Source of the DNA: Candidatus Latescibacterota bacterium
Lineage (GTDB): Bacteria > Latescibacterota > UBA2968 > UBA8231
Reading direction: 5' to 3'
NCBI GenBank assembly: GCA_022827165.1
Contig: JAJDTN010000264.1
Location: 1-10,560, forward strand
Length of the DNA: 10,560 nt
The notes beneath the pieces were generated by a model. That model had not been told where the DNA came from. It worked only from the letters and a program-made list of their open reading frames with translations, and did not search any database. Shown here piece after piece: positions 1-6,176 of this stretch (its first letter is position 1; each line of letters opens with the position of its first letter). The translations under genes were made by a program, and so were the position numbers.

Positions 1-653
1 TGGGCCATGTCGCCCTCGCTGATCTGGTGCTCGGATCCTGAGGCATGCAGGACTCCACGGCCGCCGAGCACGTAGCAGACCTGCTCCAGCTCCTCCTCCA
101 CGTGCTCGGCGCTCGCGCTGTGAGGCTGCACGGCCCAGCGCTCGATGAAGGCCATGCCGCGCAGACAGGCCCCCGGGCCGCCGCTGTCCTCGGGATCCAG
201 CTGGCGCCAGCGCACGGCGCCGCCGCCGTCGCCGTCCGGGGAGGCCTGGCGCCAGTGGCGCACGCAGAAGCGGCCGCCGTTGCCGTCCACCCGCTGCGAG
301 ATCACGTGGTGCTCGAGCCAGTCGTCGCTGCCGTCGTTGAACATCTGGTGATGGACGCCGGAGGGCAGGTAGATGGCGTCTCCGGCCTCGACGGCGTAGC
401 GGCTCCCGTCGTAGAGGACCTCCCCCGCGCCCGACAGCACGTAGTAGACCTGCTCCATGCTCTCGTGCTTGTGGTGATCGGAGGTCTTGCGGCCCTGCAG
501 GGCGTGCCGGGCGAACCCACCCAGCCGCGTGAGCCGGTCGCGCTCGTCCCCGGAGTCCCGCTCCACGGCCCTCAGCCCGCCCCAGTGGACGGCGCTGAGG
601 TGGGCGATCTTCGGCTGGAAGTCGCGCCAGTTTCTCGTGTAGATGCCGCTCAT
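1..653 (-). CDS. Bicupin (two-domain cupin) protein, partial at its C-terminus
   Basis: The frame is open from an ATG at 653 to the left edge, so the C-terminus is missing; 217 full codons are visible. The first cupin domain (about residues 45-110) has both conserved motifs. H61, H63 and E67 lie in motif 1, and motif 2 at 91-106 (GDAIYLPSGVHHQMFN) supplies H102, giving a complete His3-Glu metal site. A second cupin motif 1 appears near residue 185 (EHVEEELEQVCYVL); there the second His is replaced by Glu. Cupins of this kind bind a divalent metal and act as sugar isomerases, dioxygenases or ligand sensors; I cannot choose among these. It starts 9 bp after the stop of the TIM-barrel gene, with a weak GAGAG ribosome site, so the two are probably co-transcribed. 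The second domain is cut by the window edge, so whether it has its own metal site is unknown. Confidence 0.85.
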   Translation of the reverse strand, partial: MSGIYTRNWRDFQPKIAHLSAVHWGGLRAVERDSGDERDRLTRLGGFARHALQGRKTSDHHKHESMEQVYYVLSGAGEVLYDGSRYAVEAGDAIYLPSGVHHQMFNDGSDDWLEHHVISQRVDGNGGRFCVRHWRQASPDGDGGGAVRWRQLDPEDSGGPGACLRGMAFIERWAVQPHSASAEHVEEELEQVCYVLGGRGVLHASGSEHQISEGDMA

Positions 654-662
654 GGCCGTCTC

Positions 663-1457
663 TCAGCCGGCGACGATGCGGCGCATGCGCGCGGCCATCT
701 CGATCTGCCTGGCCCGGTCGCCGCCGACCTCGTGGATCAGGGTGCCGTCGTAGCCGGCGGCGCGCAACTCGGCGATCACCACCGGCCAGTCGGTGTCGCC
801 GTCCATCAGGTCGACGAAGCGCCCTGCTCCGCGGTCGAAGTCCTTGAGATGCACCTTGCGGATGCGGCTCCCGAGATCGCGGATCCAGTGCTCGGGGTGG
901 CCGTAGGCCATCATGTTGGCCGTATCGAGGTAGATCCCCACCCAGTCGCTGCCGACTTCGTCGGTGAGCTGCACCGCCTCGCGCGGGCTCAGCATGAACT
1001 TGTTCCACACGTTCTCGACGGCGATCGCCGCCCGGTGCCCCTCGGCCAGCGGCGCCAGCTCCCGCAAGGCGCCCACGAGATCGTCCCAGGCCTGCGCGTA
1101 GGTCCCTTCCGCCTCGAGCTGTCCCGGGTGCAGGAGCACGGCGTCGGTGCCGATCCGGCCGGCGATCTCCACGGAGCGGGCCAGGCAGCGGCTGCAGGCC
1201 CGGCGCTCGACCGGGTCGCGGCTCATCAGGTTTCCGCGCTCGGCGTAGTGCGCGATCGAAGCGGCGATGGTCACCCCCGCCTCCCGGCAACGTCTCGACA
1301 CCGTCTGGAGCTCGTCGTCGCTCATCTCGACGTTGAGGTCCTTGCCCGAGGCGGTGAAGGTGAGCTCTACGGCGTCGTACCCGGCCTCGACGCACAGGGC
1401 CAGGGTGTCATCGAGGCTCATGCCGGGCAGGATGATCTGGGTAGGTCCGATTCTCAC
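663..1457 (-). CDS. Sugar phosphate isomerase/epimerase-like TIM-barrel protein
   Basis: This 264-residue protein has the usual length and pattern of the xylose-isomerase-like TIM-barrel family (AP_endonuc_2), which includes D-tagatose 3-epimerase, hydroxypyruvate isomerase, inosose dehydratase and related enzymes. The four expected metal ligands are visible: E148 (AVENVWNKF), D178 (IYLDTANM), H203 (KVHLKD) and E243 (LIHEVGG). The barrel starts at once (MRIGPTQIILPGMSLDD) and strand 2 reads YDAVELTF. Such enzymes isomerise, epimerise or dehydrate sugars or cyclitols in the cytoplasm; the exact substrate cannot be read from sequence. The start is a GTG at 1457, chosen because a GGGAG ribosome site (1468-1464) lies 6 nt upstream. 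It is first in a minus-strand unit with the bicupin. Pairing of a TIM-barrel isomerase with a cupin supports a role in sugar conversion. Confidence 0.88.
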   Translation of the reverse strand: MRIGPTQIILPGMSLDDTLALCVEAGYDAVELTFTASGKDLNVEMSDDELQTVSRRCREAGVTIAASIAHYAERGNLMSRDPVERRACSRCLARSVEIAGRIGTDAVLLHPGQLEAEGTYAQAWDDLVGALRELAPLAEGHRAAIAVENVWNKFMLSPREAVQLTDEVGSDWVGIYLDTANMMAYGHPEHWIRDLGSRIRKVHLKDFDRGAGRFVDLMDGDTDWPVVIAELRAAGYDGTLIHEVGGDRARQIEMAARMRRIVAG

Positions 1458-1484
1458 GCGTGACTCCCGGTGGAGGGAGGGGCA

Positions 1485-1514
1485 AAGGTAATCGGGGAGG
1501 TGTGAAGGTGTCCA
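1485..1514 (-). promoter_or_regulatory. Possible promoter for the isomerase-bicupin unit
   Basis: Read on the minus strand, TGGACA (1514-1509, five of six matches to the -35 consensus) is followed after 18 nt by TACCTT (1490-1485, three of six at -10). Transcription would begin near 1478, about 20 nt before the GTG at 1457 and just ahead of its ribosome site. The -10 match is weak, so this is tentative. Confidence 0.35.
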
Positions 1515-1519
1515 GATTT

Positions 1520-1545
1520 CCGGAGCTCCGGACGACCGGAGCTTC
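1520..1545. promoter_or_regulatory. Candidate operator: CCGGAGCT palindrome and repeat
   Basis: A perfect 12-bp palindrome, CCGGAGCTCCGG, lies at 1520-1531. The octamer CCGGAGCT recurs at 1536-1543, a 16-bp offset, as part of CCGGAGCTTC (1536-1545). The element sits between the predicted divergent -35 boxes (1509-1514 minus, 1549-1554 plus), a normal place for a regulator that controls both directions. The same decamer is found inverted at 7893-7902 in the other divergent region. Binding by any regulator is inference. Confidence 0.4.
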
Positions 1546-1548
1546 TCG

Positions 1549-1577
1549 TTGTGCCCCCTGGGAAGGCGGGCTATCTT
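1549..1577 (+). promoter_or_regulatory. Predicted sigma70-type promoter for the beta-hydroxyacid dehydrogenase
   Basis: TTGTGC (1549-1554), a 17-nt spacer and TATCTT (1572-1577) give a -35/-10 pair with optimal spacing. The stretch around the -10, GGCGGGCTATCTTCCCGGCC, closely resembles the one before the other plus-strand operon (7945-7964), which also has TTG, 17 nt, TATCTT. Recurrence at two start regions supports the call. The expected start of transcription is near 1584, giving a leader of about 45 nt. Confidence 0.55.
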
Positions 1578-1615
1578 CCCGGCCCTCCGACCCCTTCACC
1601 GCACCTGTTGCAGCC

Positions 1616-1620
1616 AGGAG
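1616..1620 (+). promoter_or_regulatory. Ribosome binding site AGGAG that sets the start at 1628
   Basis: AGGAG ends 7 nt before the ATG at 1628. An in-frame GTG exists at 1460, but the 56 codons between them cover the predicted promoter and do not resemble the family, so 1628 is the better start. Confidence 0.75.
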
Positions 1621-1627
1621 CCGCCAG

Positions 1628-2587
1628 ATGCCAAGCATCAGGAAAGCCGACTACTCCGTGGGAGTCGTCGGAGTCGGCCGCATGGGCGCCAACATCGCCC
1701 GCCACCTGAAGGATGACGGCTTCCCCGTCACCACCGTCCACGACGCCAACGCCAAGCTGGCGGCCTCCCTCGCAAGAGAGCTGGGGGCCAAGGCCGCCGG
1801 GACGCTGGCGGAGGTCACGGAAGGGGCCGACTACATCATCACCGTGGTCACCGACGACCGCTCCATGAAGTCGATCTTCGCCGAGCGCGGCGACAGTCTC
1901 CTCCAGGGCGCAGAGGGCAAGACCTTCATCAACTGCGCCACCATCACCCCCGACACGCACGTGCTGGTGGAGAAGCGGGCCTCCAAGGCCGGCGCCCGCA
2001 GCCTCGAAGGCTGCATGGCCAGCTCCATCACCCAGGCGCGCGAAGGGACCCTGTACCTGATGTGCGGCGGCCCGAAGGCCGTCTTCGAGCGCTGCAAGCC
2101 TCTCCTCGACAGCATGAGCGTCGATCTGCGCTACATCGGCTCCACGGGCAAGGCGGCCCAGGTGAAGGCCCTGGTCAACATGGTGATGAACATCAACACC
2201 GCCGGACTCGCTGAAGGGCTGGGCCTCGGCAAGGCCCTGGGCCTCGACCTGGAGGTGCTGATGGAGGTGTTCTCCCAGACCGGCGCCAACTCGCGGGTCC
2301 TGGAGACGGACGGCGAGGACATGGTCGCCCGCGACCACGAGTGCTACTTCTCCGCCGCCCATGCGGCCAAGGACTCCGGCATCGCCCTGGGCCTTGCCCG
2401 GCAGAAGGGCCTCGACCTTCCGCTGGCGCGCCGGACGAAGGCCCAGTTCGCCCGCATGATCGACTTGGGCAAGGGCGAGCTCGACAAGTCCGGCGTCGCC
2501 GAACTGACCTTCCCCGGCCGTGCCCTGGCCAGGTCCAAGGCCGCGAAGAAGCGCAAGGCCGCCAAGGCCAGGGCAAAGAAGAGCTGA
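1628..2587 (+). CDS. Beta-hydroxyacid dehydrogenase, 3-hydroxyisobutyrate dehydrogenase / tartronate semialdehyde reductase type
   Basis: This 319-residue NAD(P)-dependent dehydrogenase has the N-terminal Rossmann motif GVVGVGRMGANIARHL (residues 12-27), the catalytic lysine K180 with N184 in QVKALVNM, and the conserved KDSG (248-251) of the all-helical C-terminal domain. The family interconverts 3-hydroxy acids and semialdehydes, such as 3-hydroxyisobutyrate or tartronate semialdehyde. The substrate loop, usually DxPVSGG, reads EGCMASS (127-133), so the substrate may differ from the standard members. The last 20 or so residues, from about 299, form a Lys/Ala/Arg-rich tail (SKAAKKRKAAKARAKKS) that is not part of the fold and is unusual for this family. 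It is a single-gene unit: its own promoter lies at 1549-1577 and a strong terminator follows at 2664. It runs convergently to the five-gene sugar-acid operon. Glyoxylate/succinic semialdehyde reductases (GLYR type) are an alternative. Confidence 0.88.
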   Translation: MPSIRKADYSVGVVGVGRMGANIARHLKDDGFPVTTVHDANAKLAASLARELGAKAAGTLAEVTEGADYIITVVTDDRSMKSIFAERGDSLLQGAEGKTFINCATITPDTHVLVEKRASKAGARSLEGCMASSITQAREGTLYLMCGGPKAVFERCKPLLDSMSVDLRYIGSTGKAAQVKALVNMVMNINTAGLAEGLGLGKALGLDLEVLMEVFSQTGANSRVLETDGEDMVARDHECYFSAAHAAKDSGIALGLARQKGLDLPLARRTKAQFARMIDLGKGELDKSGVAELTFPGRALARSKAAKKRKAAKARAKKS

Positions 2588-2663
2588 GCCGCGGGTCAGC
2601 GTTGCGCCCGTCGCGCAGGCCACGGCGCGATGGAGTCCCGGATGTCGATCCCGACGTCATCGG

Positions 2664-2710
2664 GGGGAGGTGCTCCCGGAAGCCCGGGGCGCACCTCCCC
2701 TTGTTCTTGT
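2664..2710 (+). terminator. Strong intrinsic terminator
   Basis: GGGGAGGTGC (2664-2673) pairs perfectly with GCACCTCCCC (2691-2700). The loop holds a second stem, CCCGG (2675-2679) with CCGGG (2684-2688), closed by a four-base loop. The T-rich stretch TTGTTCTTGT (2701-2710) follows on the plus strand, so the signal is oriented to end the dehydrogenase transcript 77 nt after its stop. On the minus strand the hairpin begins 20 nt after the stop of the 2-hydroxyacid dehydrogenase but is not followed by a T run, so it would be at best a weak terminator for that operon. Confidence 0.85.
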
Positions 2711-2719
2711 ACCCGGGTG

Positions 2720-3730
2720 CTACATCCGGCCGTGGCGGATGTCCACCATCCGCTGGGTCAGCTCGTAGCGCAGCTCATCCCCGTTGAAGAAGCGGACGAA
2801 CTCGTCCACGAGGCTGCCGAAGTAGCGGTGGAAGACGTGGGGCGCGTACCAGGCGATGTGGGGGGTGCAGAACACGTTCGGCAGGCGGCGCAGGACGCTG
2901 TCGGCGGGCAGGGGCTCCGGGTCGAAGACGTCGAGGCCGGCGATCAGCCGCCCGGCCTGCAGCCGCGCCACCAGGGCCTGGTGGTCGATCACCTTGCCGC
3001 GGCTGCAGTTGACCAGGATCCCGCCGTCGCCCAGGCGCTCCAGCTCGGCGGCGCCGATGAGGCCTTGCGTCCTCGGTGTGTGCGGCACCTGCACCACGAG
3101 GATCTCGGCGTGGTCCAGGACCTCCTCGAGGCGGCCTCGGCGGATCCCCAGTCCCTCGGCGACCTCCTCCTCCAGGTAGGGGTCGCTCACCCGCAGATCG
3201 ACGCGGAAGGGCGCCAGCAACTCGATCAGGCGCTGACCGACGTGTCCGCAGCCGACGAGGCCGACCCGCTTGCCGGTCAGCTCGCCGTGGACGAAGTCCT
3301 GGTTGCCGGCCACGGCCCAGGTCTCGGTACCGGCCATCATCTGCCGGTACACGGCGCCGGCGTTGCGCAGGCAGATCAGCATCATCGCCAGGTCCCACTC
3401 GGCCACGGGCGGGGCGGAAGCGATGTTGTCCGTGTCGACGACGCGAATACCGTGCTCGCGGGCAGCCGGCAGGTCGACGCCGGTACCGAACCGGTCCCCC
3501 CGCACACCGACGATGCGCAACTCCGGACAGGCGCGGAAGAGGGTCTCCGTGAGCGGCGGCAGGCGCCCGCCCTGGGTGATCAACCCCGCGCATCCGGCCA
3601 GGTCCGCGATCAAGCCGGCCTCGTCGCGCTCCTCGGTGACCCGCACCACCTCTGCGGCTTCCTCCAGTCGCTTCCAGTCCGGGTCGGTGGCGTAGGGTCC
3701 GGCGTCGACCAGCACTCTGGGCCGGGTCAT
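2720..3730 (-). CDS. D-2-hydroxyacid dehydrogenase (NAD-binding)
   Basis: This protein of 336 residues (from ATG 3730) matches the D-isomer-specific 2-hydroxyacid dehydrogenase family in length and layout. The substrate domain flanks a Rossmann domain that starts at VGLVGCGHVGQRL (about 156-168), with the GxGxxG motif at 160-165. The catalytic triad is present: R244 (VNCSRGKV), E272 (DVFDPEPLP) and H291 (CTPHIAW). Members reduce 2-keto acids, such as glyoxylate, hydroxypyruvate or pyruvate, to D-2-hydroxy acids, or act on phosphoglycerate. An ATG at 3739 would add three residues. I prefer 3730 because it forms an ATGA overlap with the MFS stop and has an AAGGA ribosome site 8 nt upstream. It is the last gene of the five-gene operon and may handle the C2/C3 products of sugar-acid cleavage. 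Specificity within the family is not readable. Confidence 0.9.
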   Translation of the reverse strand: MTRPRVLVDAGPYATDPDWKRLEEAAEVVRVTEERDEAGLIADLAGCAGLITQGGRLPPLTETLFRACPELRIVGVRGDRFGTGVDLPAAREHGIRVVDTDNIASAPPVAEWDLAMMLICLRNAGAVYRQMMAGTETWAVAGNQDFVHGELTGKRVGLVGCGHVGQRLIELLAPFRVDLRVSDPYLEEEVAEGLGIRRGRLEEVLDHAEILVVQVPHTPRTQGLIGAAELERLGDGGILVNCSRGKVIDHQALVARLQAGRLIAGLDVFDPEPLPADSVLRRLPNVFCTPHIAWYAPHVFHRYFGSLVDEFVRFFNGDELRYELTQRMVDIRHGRM

Positions 3731-4950
3731 CGGTTCCATCCTTTCCGGTCGCGGCTCGTGGCCAACCAGACCCAGCCGCCGACGATGAGGAAGAGCACGG
3801 AGGTCGTGTAGAAGACCGAGCGGAACCCCAACTCCGCACCCAGGTAGCTGCCGGCGAGGGGTCCGAGGGCCCAGCCCAGGGCCGCCATGCTCGACATGAC
3901 CCCGAAGGCCTTGCCCCGGTCCTCTTCATCGATGATCCGCGTCAGCACCGCGTTGGCCACGGGCCGCACCGATCCCGTGGCCACGCCGTTGAGGATCACC
4001 AGCATCCCGAGAGCCCATACGGTGGTCGAGAAACCCTGGCCGAGGTAGAGGACGCCCGCAGCCCAGAGACCGCCCACCAGCACCCGCCGCGGGCCGAGGC
4101 GGTCGGAGAACCGGCCCATGACGGCGGAGGAGACGGCCCCCACGAGCCCCGCCAGACCGAAGATCAAGCCGGCCAGGGAGAGGATGTCCCGCCCCTCCGC
4201 CAGACGTTGCAGGAAGAGGGGCACCACGGGCATGATGAAGCCGAAGGCGAAGGACATGGAGGTGACCGTCGCCACGAGCACCAGAAAAGGCCGCATCGAG
4301 AGGAGCCGAACCATGTCCCGCCCGGGCAGCCGGTAGCGCGAGGAGCTCTCCAGCGACCGCGAGCGGCTGAAGTCCTCGCGCACCCGCAGCTGGACGCATA
4401 GCCCCGCCAGGACGACGAGACCGCCCGAGACGAGGAAGCAGTTGCGGTAGCCGAAGGCCTCGATCATCGGCCCGCCGATGAGGGGGCCCACCGAGGCGCC
4501 GAGCATGAAGGCGCCCTGCATCAGGCCGAGGGCGAAGGCGAGGTGGGAACGCGGCGTCGACGTGGAGACCAGGGTCAGGCAGGCGGTGACGGTGCCGGCG
4601 AGGACGCCCTGGAGGACCCGCGCGAGGAGGAGCCACTCGATGCTGGGCACGTAGGCCATGAGGACCACGCAGAGGCCGCCGCCGAGCATGGAGCGCACGA
4701 CCATCGGCTTGCGGCCGTGGCGGTCGGCGAGGGTTCCCCAGATCGGCGCCGAGACCGCCATGGCCAGGCCCGCGGAGGTGCCCATGCGGCCGGCCCATAC
4801 CAGGGCCTCGGTCAGGTCCTCGACATCGAATTCCTGGATGTAGTAGGGCAGGAAGGGCTGCATCGCCTGAAAGCCGATGATCGCCGTCAGCTCCGCTGCC
4901 CAGAGGGTGTAGAAGTTGCGCCGCCAGCCTTCGTATCCCCTGTCGCTCAT
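3727..4950 (-). CDS. Major facilitator superfamily transporter, 12-helix DHA1-like
   Basis: This 407-residue integral membrane protein has hydrophobic segments throughout, consistent with 12 helices in two halves. The MFS signature between helices 2 and 3 is GTLADRHGRKPMVV (72-85), with a second-half copy at 279-290 (GRFSDRLGPRRV). In helix 5 the residues G142, G151, G155-P156 and G159-G160 fit motif C, G(X)8G(X)3GP(X)2GG, which is known as an antiporter signature of drug:proton exchangers. The central loop (about 190-215) is charged, as usual. The operon context suggests transport of a sugar acid or a pathway product; motif C makes export or exchange worth considering over plain symport. It starts 79 nt after the kinase gene and overlaps the next gene by 4 bp (ATGA). 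No clear ribosome site precedes the ATG at 4950. Confidence 0.9.
   Translation of the reverse strand: MSDRGYEGWRRNFYTLWAAELTAIIGFQAMQPFLPYYIQEFDVEDLTEALVWAGRMGTSAGLAMAVSAPIWGTLADRHGRKPMVVRSMLGGGLCVVLMAYVPSIEWLLLARVLQGVLAGTVTACLTLVSTSTPRSHLAFALGLMQGAFMLGASVGPLIGGPMIEAFGYRNCFLVSGGLVVLAGLCVQLRVREDFSRSRSLESSSRYRLPGRDMVRLLSMRPFLVLVATVTSMSFAFGFIMPVVPLFLQRLAEGRDILSLAGLIFGLAGLVGAVSSAVMGRFSDRLGPRRVLVGGLWAAGVLYLGQGFSTTVWALGMLVILNGVATGSVRPVANAVLTRIIDEEDRGKAFGVMSSMAALGWALGPLAGSYLGAELGFRSVFYTTSVLFLIVGGWVWLATSRDRKGWNR
3739..3743 (-). promoter_or_regulatory. Ribosome binding site that favours the start at 3730
   Basis: On the minus strand GGAAAGGA (3746-3739) places AAGGA 8 nt before the ATG at 3730. The alternative ATG at 3739 would have the same purine run directly against it, which is too close for initiation. 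Confidence 0.6.
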
Positions 4951-4960
4951 CGGTGGAGCG

Positions 4961-5023
4961 GGCGAAGAGCCGGGATGCGCGACCCCCTTCGCCAGACCCT
5001 GCGGCGGGCGGGGGTGGGCCCGC
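4961..5023 (-). other. Intercistronic region with two inverted repeats between kinase and transporter genes
   Basis: The 79-nt gap (4951-5029) is the longest inside the operon. It holds GCGGGC/GCCCGC (5004-5009 with 5018-5023, 8-nt loop) and GGCGAAG/CTTCGCC (4961-4967 with 4987-4993, 19-nt loop). Neither is followed by a T run on the minus strand, so these are not convincing terminators. They could be RNA-stabilising or attenuating structures, or chance in GC-rich DNA. Confidence 0.3.
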
Positions 5024-5029
5024 TGCCGG

Positions 5030-6163
5030 TCACCGCAGCGCCGATACCCCTCCGCCCTTCAGCGCCCGGTCGACCTCCTTCTCCACCTCCGCCTGCGTGA
5101 CCATGGAGGTATCCCCCACCGTCTCCTGCACGAGGATGCCGTGGGCGGCGCCCCACTGCACGGCCTCGGCGGGAGGCCGCCCTTTCAGCAGCGCCGCGAT
5201 CACGCCGGAGGCGAAGGAGTCGCCCCCGCCGGTGCGGTCGGCGATCTCCACGTCCGTCCGCACCGCCGCCTGGTGCACGGTATCGCTCCCGACCTCGTAG
5301 AGGACGGCGCCCCAGTTGATCCGGTCCGCGGACAGGGCTCCGCGAAGCTGGGTGCCGATGTACCGCAGGTTCGGGTAGTCCCCCGACACTCGCCGCAGCA
5401 TGCCGGTGTAGATCTCCAGCCACTCGTCGAAAGGGGCCTCCTTGTCGACGGACTCGGTCTCGTACCCGAGGGCGTCGTCGAAGTCGTCCTGGTTGCCCAC
5501 CAGGAAGTCGACGTGGGGCACGATGCCGCGGTTGATCCGGCGGGCGCGGTCCTTGTCGGGCTCCACCTTCGAGCGGTAGTTGAGGTCGAAGGAGCGTCCG
5601 GCGCCGTGCTCCCCGGCCCGGGTCATCGCCTCCAGCGCCAGGTCGGCCGTCTTGCCCGACAGCAGGGTATAGATGCCGCCCGTGCTGAACCAGCGCGTTC
5701 CCAGCTGGCCGAAGAGGTGGTCCCAGTCCACGTCGCCGGGGCCGATCTCGCGGACCGGGGTGTGGGCGCGGTAGTACTCGGTCACCGACGGCAGCACCCC
5801 CTTGCCCGCCCAGGTGAAGTTGATGCCGTTGTGCAGGGTGCCCTTGCCGTCGGTGGAATGCTCCCCCTTGCCCGAGGGGCTGAACCAGATGATGTGGCCC
5901 GTGTCGATGCCGGCCTCGCGCAGCTGGTTCTCGATGTTGCGGCCGATGCCGTCGTCCACGAGGGCGGTGACCACGGCGGTGCGCAGACCGAAGCAGTAGC
6001 TCAGCCCCTCGGTGACGTTGGTCTCTCCGCCGCCGTGCCAGATGCGCGCCGTCCGCGCCCGCGCCGTGGGCACGTCGCCGGGATCGATCCGCATCAGGAC
6101 CTCGCCGAGGGAGACGGCGTCGTAGCGCGTCTCCTGCGCAGACTTCAGTTGCCAGTTCGACAT
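5030..6163 (-). CDS. PfkB-family sugar kinase, 2-keto-3-deoxygluconate kinase type
   Basis: This 377-residue cytoplasmic kinase of the ribokinase/PfkB family opens with DAVSLGEVLMRIDPGD (15-30), the form typical of 2-keto-3-deoxygluconate (KDG) kinases. It continues with the substrate-binding GGGETNV (44-50), DLNYRSKVE (193-201, compare DxNxR in KDG kinases), VGNQDDF (222-228), and the anion-hole/catalytic DRTGGGDSFASG (309-320) with catalytic base D315. The family usually reads DTGAGD there. The protein is about 50 residues longer than common KDG kinases. The extra length lies mainly at about 95-145, in the lid/substrate region, where a Gly-, Lys- and aromatic-rich stretch replaces the usual pattern. 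By context it would phosphorylate a 2-keto-3-deoxy sugar acid with ATP. Other PfkB substrates, such as 5-keto-2-deoxygluconate, remain possible. The gene starts 13 bp after the oxidoreductase with only a weak AAGG, so translation is probably coupled. Confidence 0.85.
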   Translation of the reverse strand: MSNWQLKSAQETRYDAVSLGEVLMRIDPGDVPTARARTARIWHGGGETNVTEGLSYCFGLRTAVVTALVDDGIGRNIENQLREAGIDTGHIIWFSPSGKGEHSTDGKGTLHNGINFTWAGKGVLPSVTEYYRAHTPVREIGPGDVDWDHLFGQLGTRWFSTGGIYTLLSGKTADLALEAMTRAGEHGAGRSFDLNYRSKVEPDKDRARRINRGIVPHVDFLVGNQDDFDDALGYETESVDKEAPFDEWLEIYTGMLRRVSGDYPNLRYIGTQLRGALSADRINWGAVLYEVGSDTVHQAAVRTDVEIADRTGGGDSFASGVIAALLKGRPPAEAVQWGAAHGILVQETVGDTSMVTQAEVEKEVDRALKGGGVSALR

Positions 6164-6176
6164 GGCCTTGGCCGGC

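Noticed and set aside
45..1463. Long plus-strand open frame opposite the isomerase and bicupin genes
   Set aside because: Its translation is Ala/Val/His/Gly-rich low-complexity sequence with no family motif, as expected on the antisense of GC-rich codons; the minus-strand genes have catalytic motifs and ribosome sites.
1460..1627. Extended N-terminus of the beta-hydroxyacid dehydrogenase from GTG 1460
   Set aside because: The extension is Gly/Arg/Pro-rich, covers the predicted promoter, and the AGGAG site points to ATG 1628, which gives a normal family N-terminus.
1571..2623. Minus-strand open frame opposite the beta-hydroxyacid dehydrogenase
   Set aside because: No recognisable motif, Gly/Ala/Val-rich composition, and full overlap with a gene that has Rossmann and catalytic motifs.
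2641..2661. Small imperfect hairpin (GATG...CATC) before the terminator
   Set aside because: Stem is interrupted and has no T run on either strand; too weak to call a minus-strand terminator.
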